64,000 nt of DNA, taken from assembly GCA_044867425.1 (NCBI GenBank), contig JBIOUX010000178.1:1-64000 (forward strand), read 5' to 3'. Shown piece by piece: positions 7,629 to 16,332 of the stretch. Under the pieces are notes generated by a model that saw nothing but the letters and a program-made list of their open reading frames with translations, made no database searches and had not been told where the DNA came from. Source of the stretch: CAWBJP01 sp044867425. GTDB lineage: Bacteria > Actinomycetota > Acidimicrobiia > IMCC26256 > BP-133. The position numbers and the translations under genes are program-made. The stretch's first letter is position 1. The number at the start of each line of letters is the position of its first letter.

Positions 7629-8764
7629 CCGTCCTCGGCCGGCGGCCCGGGAGCCGGAGCCGGCGGCTCGGGGGGGGACGGTGGGGGCATGACCGGCCGG
7701 AGGAAGGCGGCCCGGACCCGGGCGTCCTCCGCCACCTCCCCGGGTTCGCCCCGGCCGACCACGGCGCCGGCGTCGAGGACGTAGACGAAGTCCGCCAGCG
7801 ACGACACGAAGGGCAGGTCCTGGTCGCTGACCAGGACGCCGACCCCCATCTCGTCGCACATCATGCCGATGCGCTCGGACAGCTCCCCGCGCTCCCCGGG
7901 GTCGAGGCCGGCGGTGGGCTCGTCCAGGATGGCCAGCCGGGGTTCGGCGGCCAGGGCCCGCCCCAGCTCCACCAGCCGGCGCACGCCGTTGGGCAGGAGG
8001 GCGACGGGAGACTCGGCGTGCTCATCGATCCCGAGGAACTCGAGGAGCTCCAGGGCGTGCGTCCGGGCCAGGCGGTCCTCGTGCTTGGAGAGGGCGAGGC
8101 CGAATCCGCAGGAGAAGAACCCGCCCCGCATGCGGCGATGGCGGCCCACCATCACGTTCTCCACCGCCGTCATCGACTCGAACAGCGCCGGCCGGGAGAA
8201 GGTGCGGGCCATGCCGAGGGCGCCCCGGCGATGGGACGCCATCCCAGAGACGTCGCGATCCCCGAAGTAGATGCGACCGGTGGTGGCCGGGACGAAGCCG
8301 CCGATGGCGTCGCACAGGGCGGTCTTCCCGGCGCCGTTGGGGCCGACCACGGCCACGATCTCCCCGTCGTTGAGCTCGAGATCGACGTCGTTGACCGCCA
8401 CCAGCGAGCCGAAGCCCACCGTGAGGCCCTGGATGCGGAACAACGGGCCGGTCCGGCGGGGGTGGTCACCCAGGAACTGGGAGAGGTGCGACTCGAACTC
8501 GTCGCGGGAGGGCGGCGCCGTCCGGAAGGGCCGGGTCCGCTCCAGCTCCTTGGGCTGGAACGGGCGCCACAGCAGCTCTCCCCGTTCGGGGGCCTCGGGG
8601 CCGCCCAGGCCCTCGAGTGGGCTGCCACTGTCGGACACGGGCCCCGGCCACAGGGCGTCGCTCCCCTTGGGGGTCCGGTTGCGGGCCTCCTGGAGCCGCC
8701 GGATGACGTCCTGCAGGCGCCCGCCTCCCGAGCCCGGGCGGGGGTCAGGCATCGGAGCCGCCAT
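7625..8764 (-). CDS. livG: ABC transporter ATP-binding protein, LivG type, with N-terminal extension
   Basis: The ATPase domain begins near residue 108 (Walker A GPNGAGKTA, Walker B LAILDEPTAGLDP, and VSDQDLPFVSSLAD carrying an H-loop variant with Asp-Gln in place of the usual Glu-His). It is preceded by about 105 residues of charged, Pro-rich sequence that standard LivG proteins lack, and followed by a Pro-rich tail. Starts at 8764 or 8752 both overlap the permease stop; 8752 gives an 8-bp overlap. The signature motif is atypical (LPNGVRR). I infer a normal transport role with added regulatory or interaction segments. Confidence 0.87.
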   Translation of the reverse strand: MAAPMPDPRPGSGGGRLQDVIRRLQEARNRTPKGSDALWPGPVSDSGSPLEGLGGPEAPERGELLWRPFQPKELERTRPFRTAPPSRDEFESHLSQFLGDHPRRTGPLFRIQGLTVGFGSLVAVNDVDLELNDGEIVAVVGPNGAGKTALCDAIGGFVPATTGRIYFGDRDVSGMASHRRGALGMARTFSRPALFESMTAVENVMVGRHRRMRGGFFSCGFGLALSKHEDRLARTHALELLEFLGIDEHAESPVALLPNGVRRLVELGRALAAEPRLAILDEPTAGLDPGERGELSERIGMMCDEMGVGVLVSDQDLPFVSSLADFVYVLDAGAVVGRGEPGEVAEDARVRAAFLRPVMPPPSPPEPPAPAPGPPAEDG

Positions 8765-10652
8765 CCGGAGCCGCCGCCGTCGCCGGCGTCCGTCTCGCCG
8801 TCAGCCGGCGGCCGAGGCCCGCCAGCCCGCCCACGGGCACCGCGGCCACGGCCAGGAGGCCGAGCACCGCCACCGCCCCCGGGCCCGGTCCGCCTCCATC
8901 GAGGGCGGGAAGGACCTCGAAGGCGAAGACCACCGCCGCCGTACCCAGGAGTGAACCCACGCCGCCCACCACGGCGTAGAGGAGGTACTGGACAGACAGG
9001 AAGGCGGCGAAGCGGGTGGGGTCGATGGTTCCGGCCAGGTAGGCGTGGAGGATGCCACCCAGACCGGCCACCACGGCGGCGAAGGCGAGGGCGGTGAGCC
9101 GGTAGTGGCGCGGGTTGATGCCCAGGCTGGCCGCTCCCTCCTCGGCGTCCCGGACGGCGGCGAAGGCCCGGCCGACCCGCGAGTGCCGCAGGTTGGAGGC
9201 GAACCACACGACGCCGGCGGCCAGCGCCAGCGCCAGGAGATAGAGGGAGACGGCGGGGCGGCCGGCCAGCGACACCATCCACTCGGGCCGGGCCAGTTCG
9301 CTGCGCCCCGTGAACCAGTGGGAGCGCGGACCCCACAGGAACGACGATCCCACCACGGCCAGACCGACGGAGACGATGGCGAAGGGCAGCCGGGCCCGGG
9401 CTCGCAACGCCGGGAGCCCCACCACCATGGCCAGAGGCAGGACGAGGAGGGCGGCCATCGGGATGGCCAGCACGTGGGGGACGTTGAGGCGGGTGGCGAG
9501 GTCGGCCGTCAGGAAGGCGGAGAACCCGGCGAAGGCGACCTGCCCGAGAGGGACCTGGCCCGTCCACCCGGTCAGCACCACGATCGAGGTGCACACCAGG
9601 AAGACGGAGATGCCCCGCACCCAGGCGGCCAGCGCCAGGTCGCCGGAGAAGGCGGGCACCGCCACCACCAGGACCGCGGCCGCCACCAGCAGGGCGGCCC
9701 GGCCCAGGCCGGGCGGCAGGCGGACCAGCCCCCCCGGCACCGCCGGAGCCCAGTCCTCCGTGCGGTCATCCGGTTCCCGGAGACGCCCCAGCAGCCCGGG
9801 CCGTTTCCAGAGGAGCAGGGCCACGATGAGGAAGGCGACCAGGGTGCGCACCCCGCCCAGGCGGACCGAGCCGGTGGGTTCCAGCAGGGTGGGCACCACC
9901 CCCAGGATGAGGGCGCCGAGGCCGGCCAACGGGAGGCTCCGGAACCCGCCGAGGAGGGCGGCCCCGAAGGCGAAGGGCAGGTACACCGTCTGCTCGTAGG
10001 TGCTGGACAGCACCGGGTGGGCCACGAGGATGACGGCGAGGGCGGCGAGGAGCGACGACAGCGCCCACGCGGCCATCGACAGCCGGCTCGGGTCCATGCC
10101 CATCATCCCGGCGGCGTCCCGGTCGGCGGCGTGGGCCCGCAGGGCGAGCCCGAAGCGGCTGCGGCGGTAGAGGGCGGTCACGACGAGGAGGGCGGCGGTG
10201 GCCAGCAGGATGCTCCCCAGCTGCTGGCGGGGAACACCCACGTCGCCGAGGGTGAGCGGGGGCCCGGGCCACACGCCGGGGAGGAGCTTGGGGGCCGACC
10301 CCCAGACGGCGTTGGCCCCGGCCAGCAGGGCGGCCGTCCAGCCCAGGAGGACGATCAGGGCGGTCTGGGTTCGGCCCCGCCAGGCCCGGACCAGGAGGTC
10401 GGTGGCCACGCCCAGGGCGGCGGCAGCCACCAGCGCCGGGATCAGCGCCGGCCACCAGCCCAGGTCCCCGCCGATGATCCCGTCCGGAGTGGCCAGGTCC
10501 CAGTGGAGCACGGCGGCCACCGTGCCGACGGCCACGAAGGCGACGTTGGGCACCCTGGTGGCCTGGTAGACGAGGGTGACGCTGGTGGCCATCAGGGCAT
10601 AGATGGCACCGAGTGAAAGTCCGAGAACCGTGGCTTCGAACAGGCTCGTCAC
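8745..10652 (-). CDS. Fused LivH-LivM permease of a HAAT-family ABC transporter
   Basis: One polypeptide of 635 residues carries both permease halves normally encoded by two genes. The N-terminal half is LivH-like (GLSLGAIYALMATSVTLVYQ, about residues 1-300). The C-terminal half is LivM-like (GWTGQVPLGQVAFAG and the EAA-type SRVGRAFAAVRDAEEGAASLG). Both are rich in membrane helices. GTG 10652 with AGAGG seven bases upstream is the best start. It forms the membrane channel for LivG and LivF. The substrate is unknown: HAAT systems move amino acids, amides, urea or aromatic compounds. Confidence 0.9.
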   Translation of the reverse strand: MTSLFEATVLGLSLGAIYALMATSVTLVYQATRVPNVAFVAVGTVAAVLHWDLATPDGIIGGDLGWWPALIPALVAAAALGVATDLLVRAWRGRTQTALIVLLGWTAALLAGANAVWGSAPKLLPGVWPGPPLTLGDVGVPRQQLGSILLATAALLVVTALYRRSRFGLALRAHAADRDAAGMMGMDPSRLSMAAWALSSLLAALAVILVAHPVLSSTYEQTVYLPFAFGAALLGGFRSLPLAGLGALILGVVPTLLEPTGSVRLGGVRTLVAFLIVALLLWKRPGLLGRLREPDDRTEDWAPAVPGGLVRLPPGLGRAALLVAAAVLVVAVPAFSGDLALAAWVRGISVFLVCTSIVVLTGWTGQVPLGQVAFAGFSAFLTADLATRLNVPHVLAIPMAALLVLPLAMVVGLPALRARARLPFAIVSVGLAVVGSSFLWGPRSHWFTGRSELARPEWMVSLAGRPAVSLYLLALALAAGVVWFASNLRHSRVGRAFAAVRDAEEGAASLGINPRHYRLTALAFAAVVAGLGGILHAYLAGTIDPTRFAAFLSVQYLLYAVVGGVGSLLGTAAVVFAFEVLPALDGGGPGPGAVAVLGLLAVAAVPVGGLAGLGRRLTARRTPATAAAPDGGSDA

Positions 10653-10681
10653 GCGATGCCTCTGGCGGCTTCGCCGCCCCG

Positions 10682-10701
10682 CCTGGGGCCCCAACCCCAG
10701 G
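10682..10701. repeat. Palindromic stem-loop, first of a tandem pair
   Basis: Arms CCTGGGG and CCCCAGG flank a CCCCAA loop. It lies directly beside the larger element at 10700, between the binding-protein gene and the permease gene on the minus strand. The pair could stop or attenuate transcription so that the binding protein is made in excess over the permease. Confidence 0.5.
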
Positions 10702-10742
10702 CTCCTCCGAAGCGTGGGGCCCCAACCCCACGCTCGGCCGTG
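10700..10742 (-). repeat. 43-bp dispersed palindromic element, copy 1
   Basis: The element has a conserved GGCTCCTCC arm, a GCGTGGGG/CCCCACGC stem around a six-base loop, and a CGGCCGTG tail. Copy 2 at 28886-28928 matches at 37 of 43 positions in the same orientation. It sits just after the stop codon of the binding-protein gene. Confidence 0.65.
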
Positions 10743-10745
10743 CTC

Positions 10746-12314
10746 TTAGGGCGCACAGGCGCTCTCCGGGCAGCCCGACTCGAGGACCTCGCCCGTGGGG
10801 ACGAACCGCCCGCCGGTGGCGGCCAGGAGCGACATCTTCCTGGTCCCCACCCGGGCCGACGGCGACCAGGTGAGGACCGGGCCCATCCCCGAGTCCCAGG
10901 CCGCCAGCCCCTCGGCCGCCCGCAGGAAGGCGGGTCGGGTCAGCTGGGGCCCGGCGGCGGTGAGCAACTGCTCGGTGACCTTGGCAGCCAGGTAGGCGGC
11001 CAGGGTGGCGGGCGCGCCGGGTTCGGCGTCGGGGTGGTAGCGGGCCAGGTCGGCCCGGTACTCGGCCATGGCCGGCGAGGGGTCGGCGGCGGGCAGGAAG
11101 ATGGAGGTGGACAGGAAGCCATCGGCGAACTGGCCGACGGCGGTGGCCGCCTCGTCGGCGGGAATGGACACCTCGTTGGCCACGGGGGCCTTCCAGTTGA
11201 TCCGCCGCATGGCGGAGAGACACAGCTGCAGATCCTGGGGAGTGGCAAGGTTCAGGACGAGATATTGGGGGCTGTGGGCCAGGGTGTCCCGCACCTGGTC
11301 GTCGCAGGAGGTGGCCCCCAGCGGCAGCCTGACCTTGCCCTTGTTCTTCAGCCCCTCCTGCTCGTAGATGGCCTCGGCCTCGGCGGCCATGGCCGCGGCG
11401 TCCTCCCAGACGGGATCGTCGCTCATGATCATGCCGATGCTTGACGCGCCCAGGGCCTTGGCCTTGCGGGCCCGCATCCAGGCGGCATGACGGGTCCCCG
11501 GACCGGTGGTGAAGATGCAGCGGTGCTGGGGGGCGACCTGGGGCTCGGGCAGGGTGGCCACATCGGCGACCAGCGGGAGCGGGGTCCCGCCGGCGGCGGC
11601 CACCTCCCGGCAGGCGTAATCGGCCACCGCTCGCACCGACCCGGCGGCGAAGGCGGAGAAGACATGGTCGGTCTCCACCAGGCGATGGAACAGCGCCTGG
11701 TCGCGGGCGGGATCGAGGCCGTCGTCGTGCACGACGAGCCTGAGGCGCCGGCCGTGGATCCCGCCGGCGTCGTTGATCCGCTGGACCCGGGCGTCGAATC
11801 CGTAGAGCTCTTGGCGACCAATGGCGCCCAGGGGCCCCGAGAGAGGAATGGCCCCACCCATCACCACGATGGTAGCGGTCACCCCCTCCTCGATTGGTGG
11901 AGGGGGGCTGGTGGTGGCCACCACGGGAGGCGCCGGATGGGGAGCGGCGGCGACCCGGACGCCGGGGGCGGGCGAGGGAGCGGGTGCCGGAGTGGACGGG
12001 GGGAGCCCGGCCCCGGACGGGGGCGCGCCGGGCGTGGTCGCCGGCTGGGCGGCGGGACGGGGAACATCCTCGGGGTTGGCGGCCTCCGACCGGGCCCGGG
12101 AGAAGCGCACCGGCCGCCGGCCCACCGAGGCCTCCCCGTCCGGGACCTGGGTGCCCGCAGGGCCCGATCCGCGGGTGGGCTGGTTCCGGCGGTAGTTCTC
12201 CTCCAGGGTGCCCCCGCAGCCCCCTGCGACCAGCGACAGCGCACCGGCGACGGCCAGGACCCGGACCGCCGAGACCCGGCCTGAAATCGGTCTTTTCCTT
12301 CCCGACACGGACAC
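10746..12314 (-). CDS. Lipoprotein substrate-binding protein of the HAAT ABC transporter
   Basis: This type-I periplasmic binding protein (LivJ/LivK class) has about 522 residues. A basic n-region is followed by a hydrophobic stretch and a lipobox-like VAGGC, so it should be lipid-anchored. A long Pro/Ala-rich spacer precedes the two-lobed domain, which opens with IPLSGPLGAIGRQELYGF and INDAGGIHGRRLRL as in the family. The start is uncertain: GTG 12314, GTG 12308 (better spaced from GAGG) or TTG 12341. It is first in the transporter operon and diverges from tetR with only about 50 bp between. Confidence 0.83.
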   Translation of the reverse strand: MSVSGRKRPISGRVSAVRVLAVAGALSLVAGGCGGTLEENYRRNQPTRGSGPAGTQVPDGEASVGRRPVRFSRARSEAANPEDVPRPAAQPATTPGAPPSGAGLPPSTPAPAPSPAPGVRVAAAPHPAPPVVATTSPPPPIEEGVTATIVVMGGAIPLSGPLGAIGRQELYGFDARVQRINDAGGIHGRRLRLVVHDDGLDPARDQALFHRLVETDHVFSAFAAGSVRAVADYACREVAAAGGTPLPLVADVATLPEPQVAPQHRCIFTTGPGTRHAAWMRARKAKALGASSIGMIMSDDPVWEDAAAMAAEAEAIYEQEGLKNKGKVRLPLGATSCDDQVRDTLAHSPQYLVLNLATPQDLQLCLSAMRRINWKAPVANEVSIPADEAATAVGQFADGFLSTSIFLPAADPSPAMAEYRADLARYHPDAEPGAPATLAAYLAAKVTEQLLTAAGPQLTRPAFLRAAEGLAAWDSGMGPVLTWSPSARVGTRKMSLLAATGGRFVPTGEVLESGCPESACAP

Positions 12315-12361
12315 GCGCCTCGATTTCGAACGCCCGGTCAAGGCTGGGGGACGATGAACGT

Positions 12362-13078
12362 ATGCACCCTCGCCGCCGCCTCACCCGCCAGGGCCGGCGA
12401 AGGAAAGCGCAGCTTATCCACCATGGAGCGCTGCTCTTCGCCGAGCGGGGCTACGCCGAGACCCGGGTGCTCGACATCGTCCGGGCCGCCGGCGTGGCCA
12501 AGGGCCTCTTCTACTGGTACTTCGAGAACAAAGAGGACCTGTTCAAGGAGCTCATCGACGACACCCGGCGGCAACTCCGCCAGGCTCAGGCCGAGGCCAT
12601 CCGCGGCGTCGACGACCCGCTCGAGCGCCTCTACCGGGCCACGGCCGCCTCGGTGCGGTTCATGGCCCGCCACCACCACGTCTACGCGCTGATGCGGGAG
12701 GCGTCGGCGAGCGGCGACAGCCGGGCCCCGGCGGGCGACGCCGACGGCCCCTCCGGCCGTCTGGTGGCGGCCGTCCGGCGGACGTCCGACATCCACACCG
12801 CCGAGGTCACGGCCCTGCTGGCCCAGGGTCAGGAACGGGGAGTGGTCCGGGCCGACGACGCGCGCCTCCTGGCCTACGGAGTGCTCGGCACGACCTGGGC
12901 CACCGTCCATTTCGGCTGCCGTCAGGAGCCGCCCGTCCCGGTGGAGGAGCTGGCGTCCGCCACCGCCCGCTCCGTGGTCCGCGCCGTGGCCGTCGACCAC
13001 CACCTGGCCCGGGCCGCGGAGCTGCGGGCGGAGCTGGCCGCCGGGGCCCAGGCCGGGCAGCCGGCGACCGGGCCTTGA
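12362..13078 (+). CDS. TetR-family transcriptional regulator
   Basis: The 238-residue protein has a canonical N-terminal TetR helix-turn-helix (about residues 20-65, with AGVAKGLFYWYFENKEDLF as recognition helix and following segment) and an alpha-helical ligand/dimer domain. It is transcribed divergently from the ABC transporter operon across a very short spacer, so autoregulation plus repression of the transporter is the natural prediction. The inducer is unknown; the SCP2-like protein downstream hints at a lipid or steroid-like compound. Confidence 0.88.
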   Translation: MHPRRRLTRQGRRRKAQLIHHGALLFAERGYAETRVLDIVRAAGVAKGLFYWYFENKEDLFKELIDDTRRQLRQAQAEAIRGVDDPLERLYRATAASVRFMARHHHVYALMREASASGDSRAPAGDADGPSGRLVAAVRRTSDIHTAEVTALLAQGQERGVVRADDARLLAYGVLGTTWATVHFGCRQEPPVPVEELASATARSVVRAVAVDHHLARAAELRAELAAGAQAGQPATGP

Positions 13079-13099
13079 GACACCGCCCGGCCCGACGCC

Positions 13100-13105
13100 T
13101 ATCTT
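13100..13105 (+). promoter_or_regulatory. TANNNT-type -10 element, leaderless start
   Basis: TATCTT lies 6 bases before the GTG of the SCP2-like gene, which has no Shine-Dalgarno sequence. Confidence 0.4.
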
Positions 13106-13111
13106 CTTCCG

Positions 13112-13513
13112 GTGGCCAAATACGCCTTTCTGTCCCCGGAGTGGTTCGTCCAGGTGCGCCGGCTCCACGCCGAGCACGGCGCCGTGCTGCCTCCCGAAGC
13201 CGATCTGCGCATGAACCTGCGGGTCACCGACACGCCCTTCGCGGGCGACTGCGAGTTCCACATGGCGGCCTCGGACGGGAGTGCGGAATGGGGGGAGGGC
13301 CACCTGGACGACCCCGACGTGACCCTGATCCTGGGCTACGCCACCGCCCGGGACATCTTCGTCATGGGCAACCCCCAGGCCGCCATCGAGGCGTTCATGG
13401 CCGGCCGGATCACCATCTCGGGCGACATCACCAAGCTGATGGTGGCCCAGGCGGCCCCACCGGGCCCCGGCGCCATCGGCCTCGCCCTCGCCCTCCAGGA
13501 GATCACGGAGTAA
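13112..13513 (+). CDS. SCP2 sterol-binding-domain-like protein
   Basis: The 133-residue protein has the SCP2-like pattern of a beta-sheet with a short helix-loop: DVTLILGYATARDIFVMGNPQAAIEAFMAGRITISGDITKLM is the family's typical core. Such proteins bind hydrophobic ligands such as acyl-CoA or sterols. Start GTG 13112 lacks a ribosome-binding site but has a -10-like TATCTT at 6 bases. It follows tetR by 33 bp and may share its regulation. Confidence 0.8.
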   Translation: MAKYAFLSPEWFVQVRRLHAEHGAVLPPEADLRMNLRVTDTPFAGDCEFHMAASDGSAEWGEGHLDDPDVTLILGYATARDIFVMGNPQAAIEAFMAGRITISGDITKLMVAQAAPPGPGAIGLALALQEITE

Positions 13514-13548
13514 GTCACAGGCGAAGTGGCGCCGCCGCCGGACGCGGC

Positions 13549-13638
13549 CGTGCCTCGAGGGGGTAGGGCATCCGGGCCCGGTGGCGGCTGGGGAACACCA
13601 CCCGGCACTCGCAGACGCTCCTACCCCCCCGAGGCACG
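13549..13638. repeat. Long inverted repeat (19-bp arms) between convergent genes
   Basis: Arms 13549-13567 and 13620-13638 are complementary at 18 of 19 positions and are separated by 52 bp. The region sits between the SCP2-like gene (plus) and the kinase gene (minus). It could be a bidirectional terminator, a structured RNA or a small non-autonomous element. The remaining intergenic sequence shows no gene. Confidence 0.6.
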
Positions 13639-13722
13639 GAGCGATGCGATCCTAACACGGTGCTTCTCAAGAGCAATCGATCGACCCGCCACCTCCGGAG
13701 AGATTCGCGGCTCCTGACCTGC

Positions 13723-15582
13723 TCAGAGGTACAGGGTGACCGTCTCGCCCCGCCGGACGACCTCATGGGGGGACGGATCCTGGCGGCGGACGGGGCGGTC
13801 GAAGCGGAAGCCCACGACGTCGACGTGGAACCCGAGCGCCTCGAGGCGGCGGACGGCGTCCTCGATGTCGTCGCCCCGCACGTCGGGCACCTCGACCACA
13901 TCGGGCCCCTTGCTCACCACCACGGTGACCGCCGAGTCCCGGGGCGCCTCCTCCCCCGCCACCGGGTCCTGGCGGATGACCTCGCCGGCCGGAACCGAGT
14001 CGCTGAACGCGTCGGTTCGCGTCACCCCGAGGTGGCGCCCGGCCAGGCTCTCGGAAGCCTCGGCGTAGCTCTTGCCCACCACGTTGGGCACCGTTACCGG
14101 TTTCGGCCCCCGGGAGACCACGAGGTGGACCTGGCTCCCGGGCGCGACCATCCCCTCGGCCGGGTCCTGGGTGGCCACGGCACCGCCGGGCACCGTCTCG
14201 GAGAAGTCGGAGGTGACAGCCACCTCGAAGCCGGCCGCTTCCAGCGTGGCCCGAGCCTTCGCCTCGGGTTGGCCGGCGACGGCCGGCAGGGCCACCGGAG
14301 GCGGGCCGGAGGAGACCACCAGGACCAGCGGGCGGCCCGTGGTCGTGAACGTGCCCGGGTCGGGATCCTGGGCGATGACCGTCCCGGCCGGGTCGTCGGC
14401 GGTGCGGCCGCGGCGACGCACCTCCAGGCCGGTTCGGCCGGCGGCGTCCCGGGCGGCGTCGAAGGTGCTTCCCACCAGGTTGGGGACGCGCACCCGGGGC
14501 CCGGCGGCCCGGCTGACGGCAAAGGCGGCGGTGACCCCGGCCGCCACCACCAGCAGAAACACGACCAGCGGAACCACGCGCCGCCGGACGCGGCCCGGCG
14601 GGCGGGCGGGGACGCCGGGAGCCGGCACCGAAGCGGTGGAGGCGCCGGCGGCGGCCGGACCGGCAGAGGTCGCCGGTAGGGCGGGTCGCAACTCGGTGGG
14701 ATGGGGATCGGCGCCCGCCCCGGGGAGGGCAGGGAGCCGCAGCGGGGCCGGACTGGGCAGGGCGGCCGCGACCTCGGACAAGGCGGCGGCGAAGGCGGAG
14801 GCGTCCGGATAGCGCTCCTCGGGCGCAGCCCGGCCCGCCCGCTCCAGAACGGGCCCGACCGGCCCGAGCTCGGCCGGGACGATGAGGGGGCGGTCGACGC
14901 GGGACAGGAGGGCGGACAGGGACGTCTCGGCCCCGAAGGGCACCTCGCCGGTCACCGCCTCCACCAGCACCAGGGCCAGGGAGTAGCAGTCGCTGCGGGC
15001 GTCGACGGTACCCCGGACCTGCTCGGGGGCGGCGTAGCGGGCCGTGCCCATCACCGCGCCGGCCGGTTCCGTCCAGCTCGCCTCGGCCAGCGCCCGGGCC
15101 AGGCCGAAGTCGGCCACCCGCACGTCGCCGTGCTCGTCGAAGAGCAGGTTGGCGGGTTTGATGTCGCGATGGACGAGCCCCCGGGAGTGGGCGTGGGCCA
15201 GAGCGGCGGCCACCTGGCGGCCCACGGAGGCGGCCTGGGCGGGGGTGAGGCGCTCCCCCCGGTCAAGGAGGCCGCGCAGGCTCCCGCCCTCCAGGAGCTC
15301 GAGGACCATGAAGGGGGTGTCGTCCTCCCCCCAGTCGTAGACGTCGACCACGCCGGGGTGGTGGAGGGAGGCGGCCAGCTGAGCCTCGGCCCCGAAGCGC
15401 CGCAGGAAGCCGGCGTCGTCGGCCAGGGCGGCGTGGAGCACCTTGACCGCCACGCGCCGGCGCAGCCGCACGTCCCAGGCGGCGTACACCCGGCCCGAGG
15501 CGCCGGTGCCGATGGGAGCCACCAGCCGGTAGCGGCCGGCCAGGACCCGGCCGGCCAGGTCAGCCACGCCACTTGTTCGCAT
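13723..15582 (-). CDS. pknB: PASTA-domain Ser/Thr protein kinase (PknB/StkP type)
   Basis: The protein has 619 residues: cytoplasmic kinase domain (about 12-275; GTGASGRVY glycine loop, VAVKVL lysine, HRDIKPANL catalytic loop, DFG, APE), a Pro/Ala-rich juxtamembrane part, one membrane helix near 335-358, then four extracellular PASTA repeats that bind muropeptides or lipid II. This is the standard cell-wall-sensing kinase of Actinobacteria, although it usually sits with division genes (pbpA, rodA, fhaB) that are absent here. The start is ATG 15582 with a TAGGGT -10-like box 7 bases upstream and no ribosome-binding site. Confidence 0.93.
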   Translation of the reverse strand: MRTSGVADLAGRVLAGRYRLVAPIGTGASGRVYAAWDVRLRRRVAVKVLHAALADDAGFLRRFGAEAQLAASLHHPGVVDVYDWGEDDTPFMVLELLEGGSLRGLLDRGERLTPAQAASVGRQVAAALAHAHSRGLVHRDIKPANLLFDEHGDVRVADFGLARALAEASWTEPAGAVMGTARYAAPEQVRGTVDARSDCYSLALVLVEAVTGEVPFGAETSLSALLSRVDRPLIVPAELGPVGPVLERAGRAAPEERYPDASAFAAALSEVAAALPSPAPLRLPALPGAGADPHPTELRPALPATSAGPAAAGASTASVPAPGVPARPPGRVRRRVVPLVVFLLVVAAGVTAAFAVSRAAGPRVRVPNLVGSTFDAARDAAGRTGLEVRRRGRTADDPAGTVIAQDPDPGTFTTTGRPLVLVVSSGPPPVALPAVAGQPEAKARATLEAAGFEVAVTSDFSETVPGGAVATQDPAEGMVAPGSQVHLVVSRGPKPVTVPNVVGKSYAEASESLAGRHLGVTRTDAFSDSVPAGEVIRQDPVAGEEAPRDSAVTVVVSKGPDVVEVPDVRGDDIEDAVRRLEALGFHVDVVGFRFDRPVRRQDPSPHEVVRRGETVTLYL

Positions 15583-15589
15583 CGGGATT

Positions 15590-15595
15590 ACCCTA
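15590..15595 (-). promoter_or_regulatory. TANNNT-type -10 element before pknB
   Basis: TAGGGT on the minus strand ends 7 bases before ATG 15582, suggesting leaderless transcription. Confidence 0.4.
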
Positions 15596-15626
15596 CCGGC
15601 CGATCGCCGCCGATCCAGGTAACCCC

Positions 15627-15953
15627 ATGAAGCTTGACCTGGCTGATGAGCTGGAGCGCCTGATCGAGCACGACGCCGTCTGGGAGACGGCCGAGCTGGG
15701 ACGCTGCGCGCAGCGGCTGGCCGTGAGCCCGGACGAGGCGGCGGCCAGCCTGGCCCGGTGCTTCTCCTTCCTCCAGGGTCGCCTGGAGGAGGCGACGGCG
15801 GACGACCGCCTGCGGCGCGACGTCGAGGGTGTCCTCTATCCCCGGCTGTGGAAGGTGGTCGAGGCCGTCCGGGACGGGCTTCCCTCCGGCGAGCAGCTCA
15901 ACCGGGTCCGGGCCCTCGACCGCCGGCTCACCGACCTCCTCGACGGCGGTTGA
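15627..15953 (+). CDS. Small helical hypothetical protein
   Basis: The 108-residue, soluble, mostly helical and acidic protein starts at ATG 15627 (AGG eight bases before). The sequence has no membrane segment and no motif I recognise. It diverges from pknB across a 44-bp spacer and begins a plus-strand run of small genes. Confidence 0.6.
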   Translation: MKLDLADELERLIEHDAVWETAELGRCAQRLAVSPDEAAASLARCFSFLQGRLEEATADDRLRRDVEGVLYPRLWKVVEAVRDGLPSGEQLNRVRALDRRLTDLLDGG

Positions 15954-15987
15954 CGCCCGGCCGAGCCTGACGGCCGCCGCCCTCGGC

Positions 15988-15993
15988 TACCTT
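15988..15993 (+). promoter_or_regulatory. TANNNT-type -10 element
   Basis: TACCTT lies 6 bases before GTG 16000, whose gene has no Shine-Dalgarno sequence. Confidence 0.4.
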
Positions 15994-15999
15994 CGGACT

Positions 16000-16332
16000 G
16001 TGGATCGGCGATGGACCATTCCCGTGGCCGCCGGCTTGCTGGCGCTGGAGAACGTGGCCGTGCTCACCGGCCTGCTCTTCGCCGGTTCGGCCCCGGCCGG
16101 GGTGATCGCCTTCATGTTGCTCAAGTTCCCGCTGTGCATCGCCCTGCTGCGGATGCGGGTGGCGGCGGTCGCCGTCCTCATCCTCTGGGAGAGCCTGACC
16201 ATGGGCGTGGCCCTCATCAACGCCTCGCTGAGCCCCGCCGGCCAGCTGGCCCTGTTCTGCTCCGCCATGGCCGGCTCCACGCTGCTGGCTCTCTCGCTGC
16301 CCCTCTACGCCCCCAACCGGCAGGGCATCTGA
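16000..16332 (+). CDS. Small integral membrane protein, unknown function
   Basis: The 110-residue protein has about four hydrophobic helices covering nearly its whole length and ends in PLYAPNRQGI. Start GTG 16000 is supported by the -10-like box. Its stop overlaps the ATG of the next gene (TGATG), indicating co-translation. No family is recognised. Confidence 0.62.
   Translation: MDRRWTIPVAAGLLALENVAVLTGLLFAGSAPAGVIAFMLLKFPLCIALLRMRVAAVAVLILWESLTMGVALINASLSPAGQLALFCSAMAGSTLLALSLPLYAPNRQGI

Noticed and set aside
9045..10616. Plus-strand frame of 523 codons rich in Gly, Gln, His and Glu
   Set aside because: It is the antisense of the fused LivH-LivM permease; its odd composition mirrors hydrophobic codons on the other strand.
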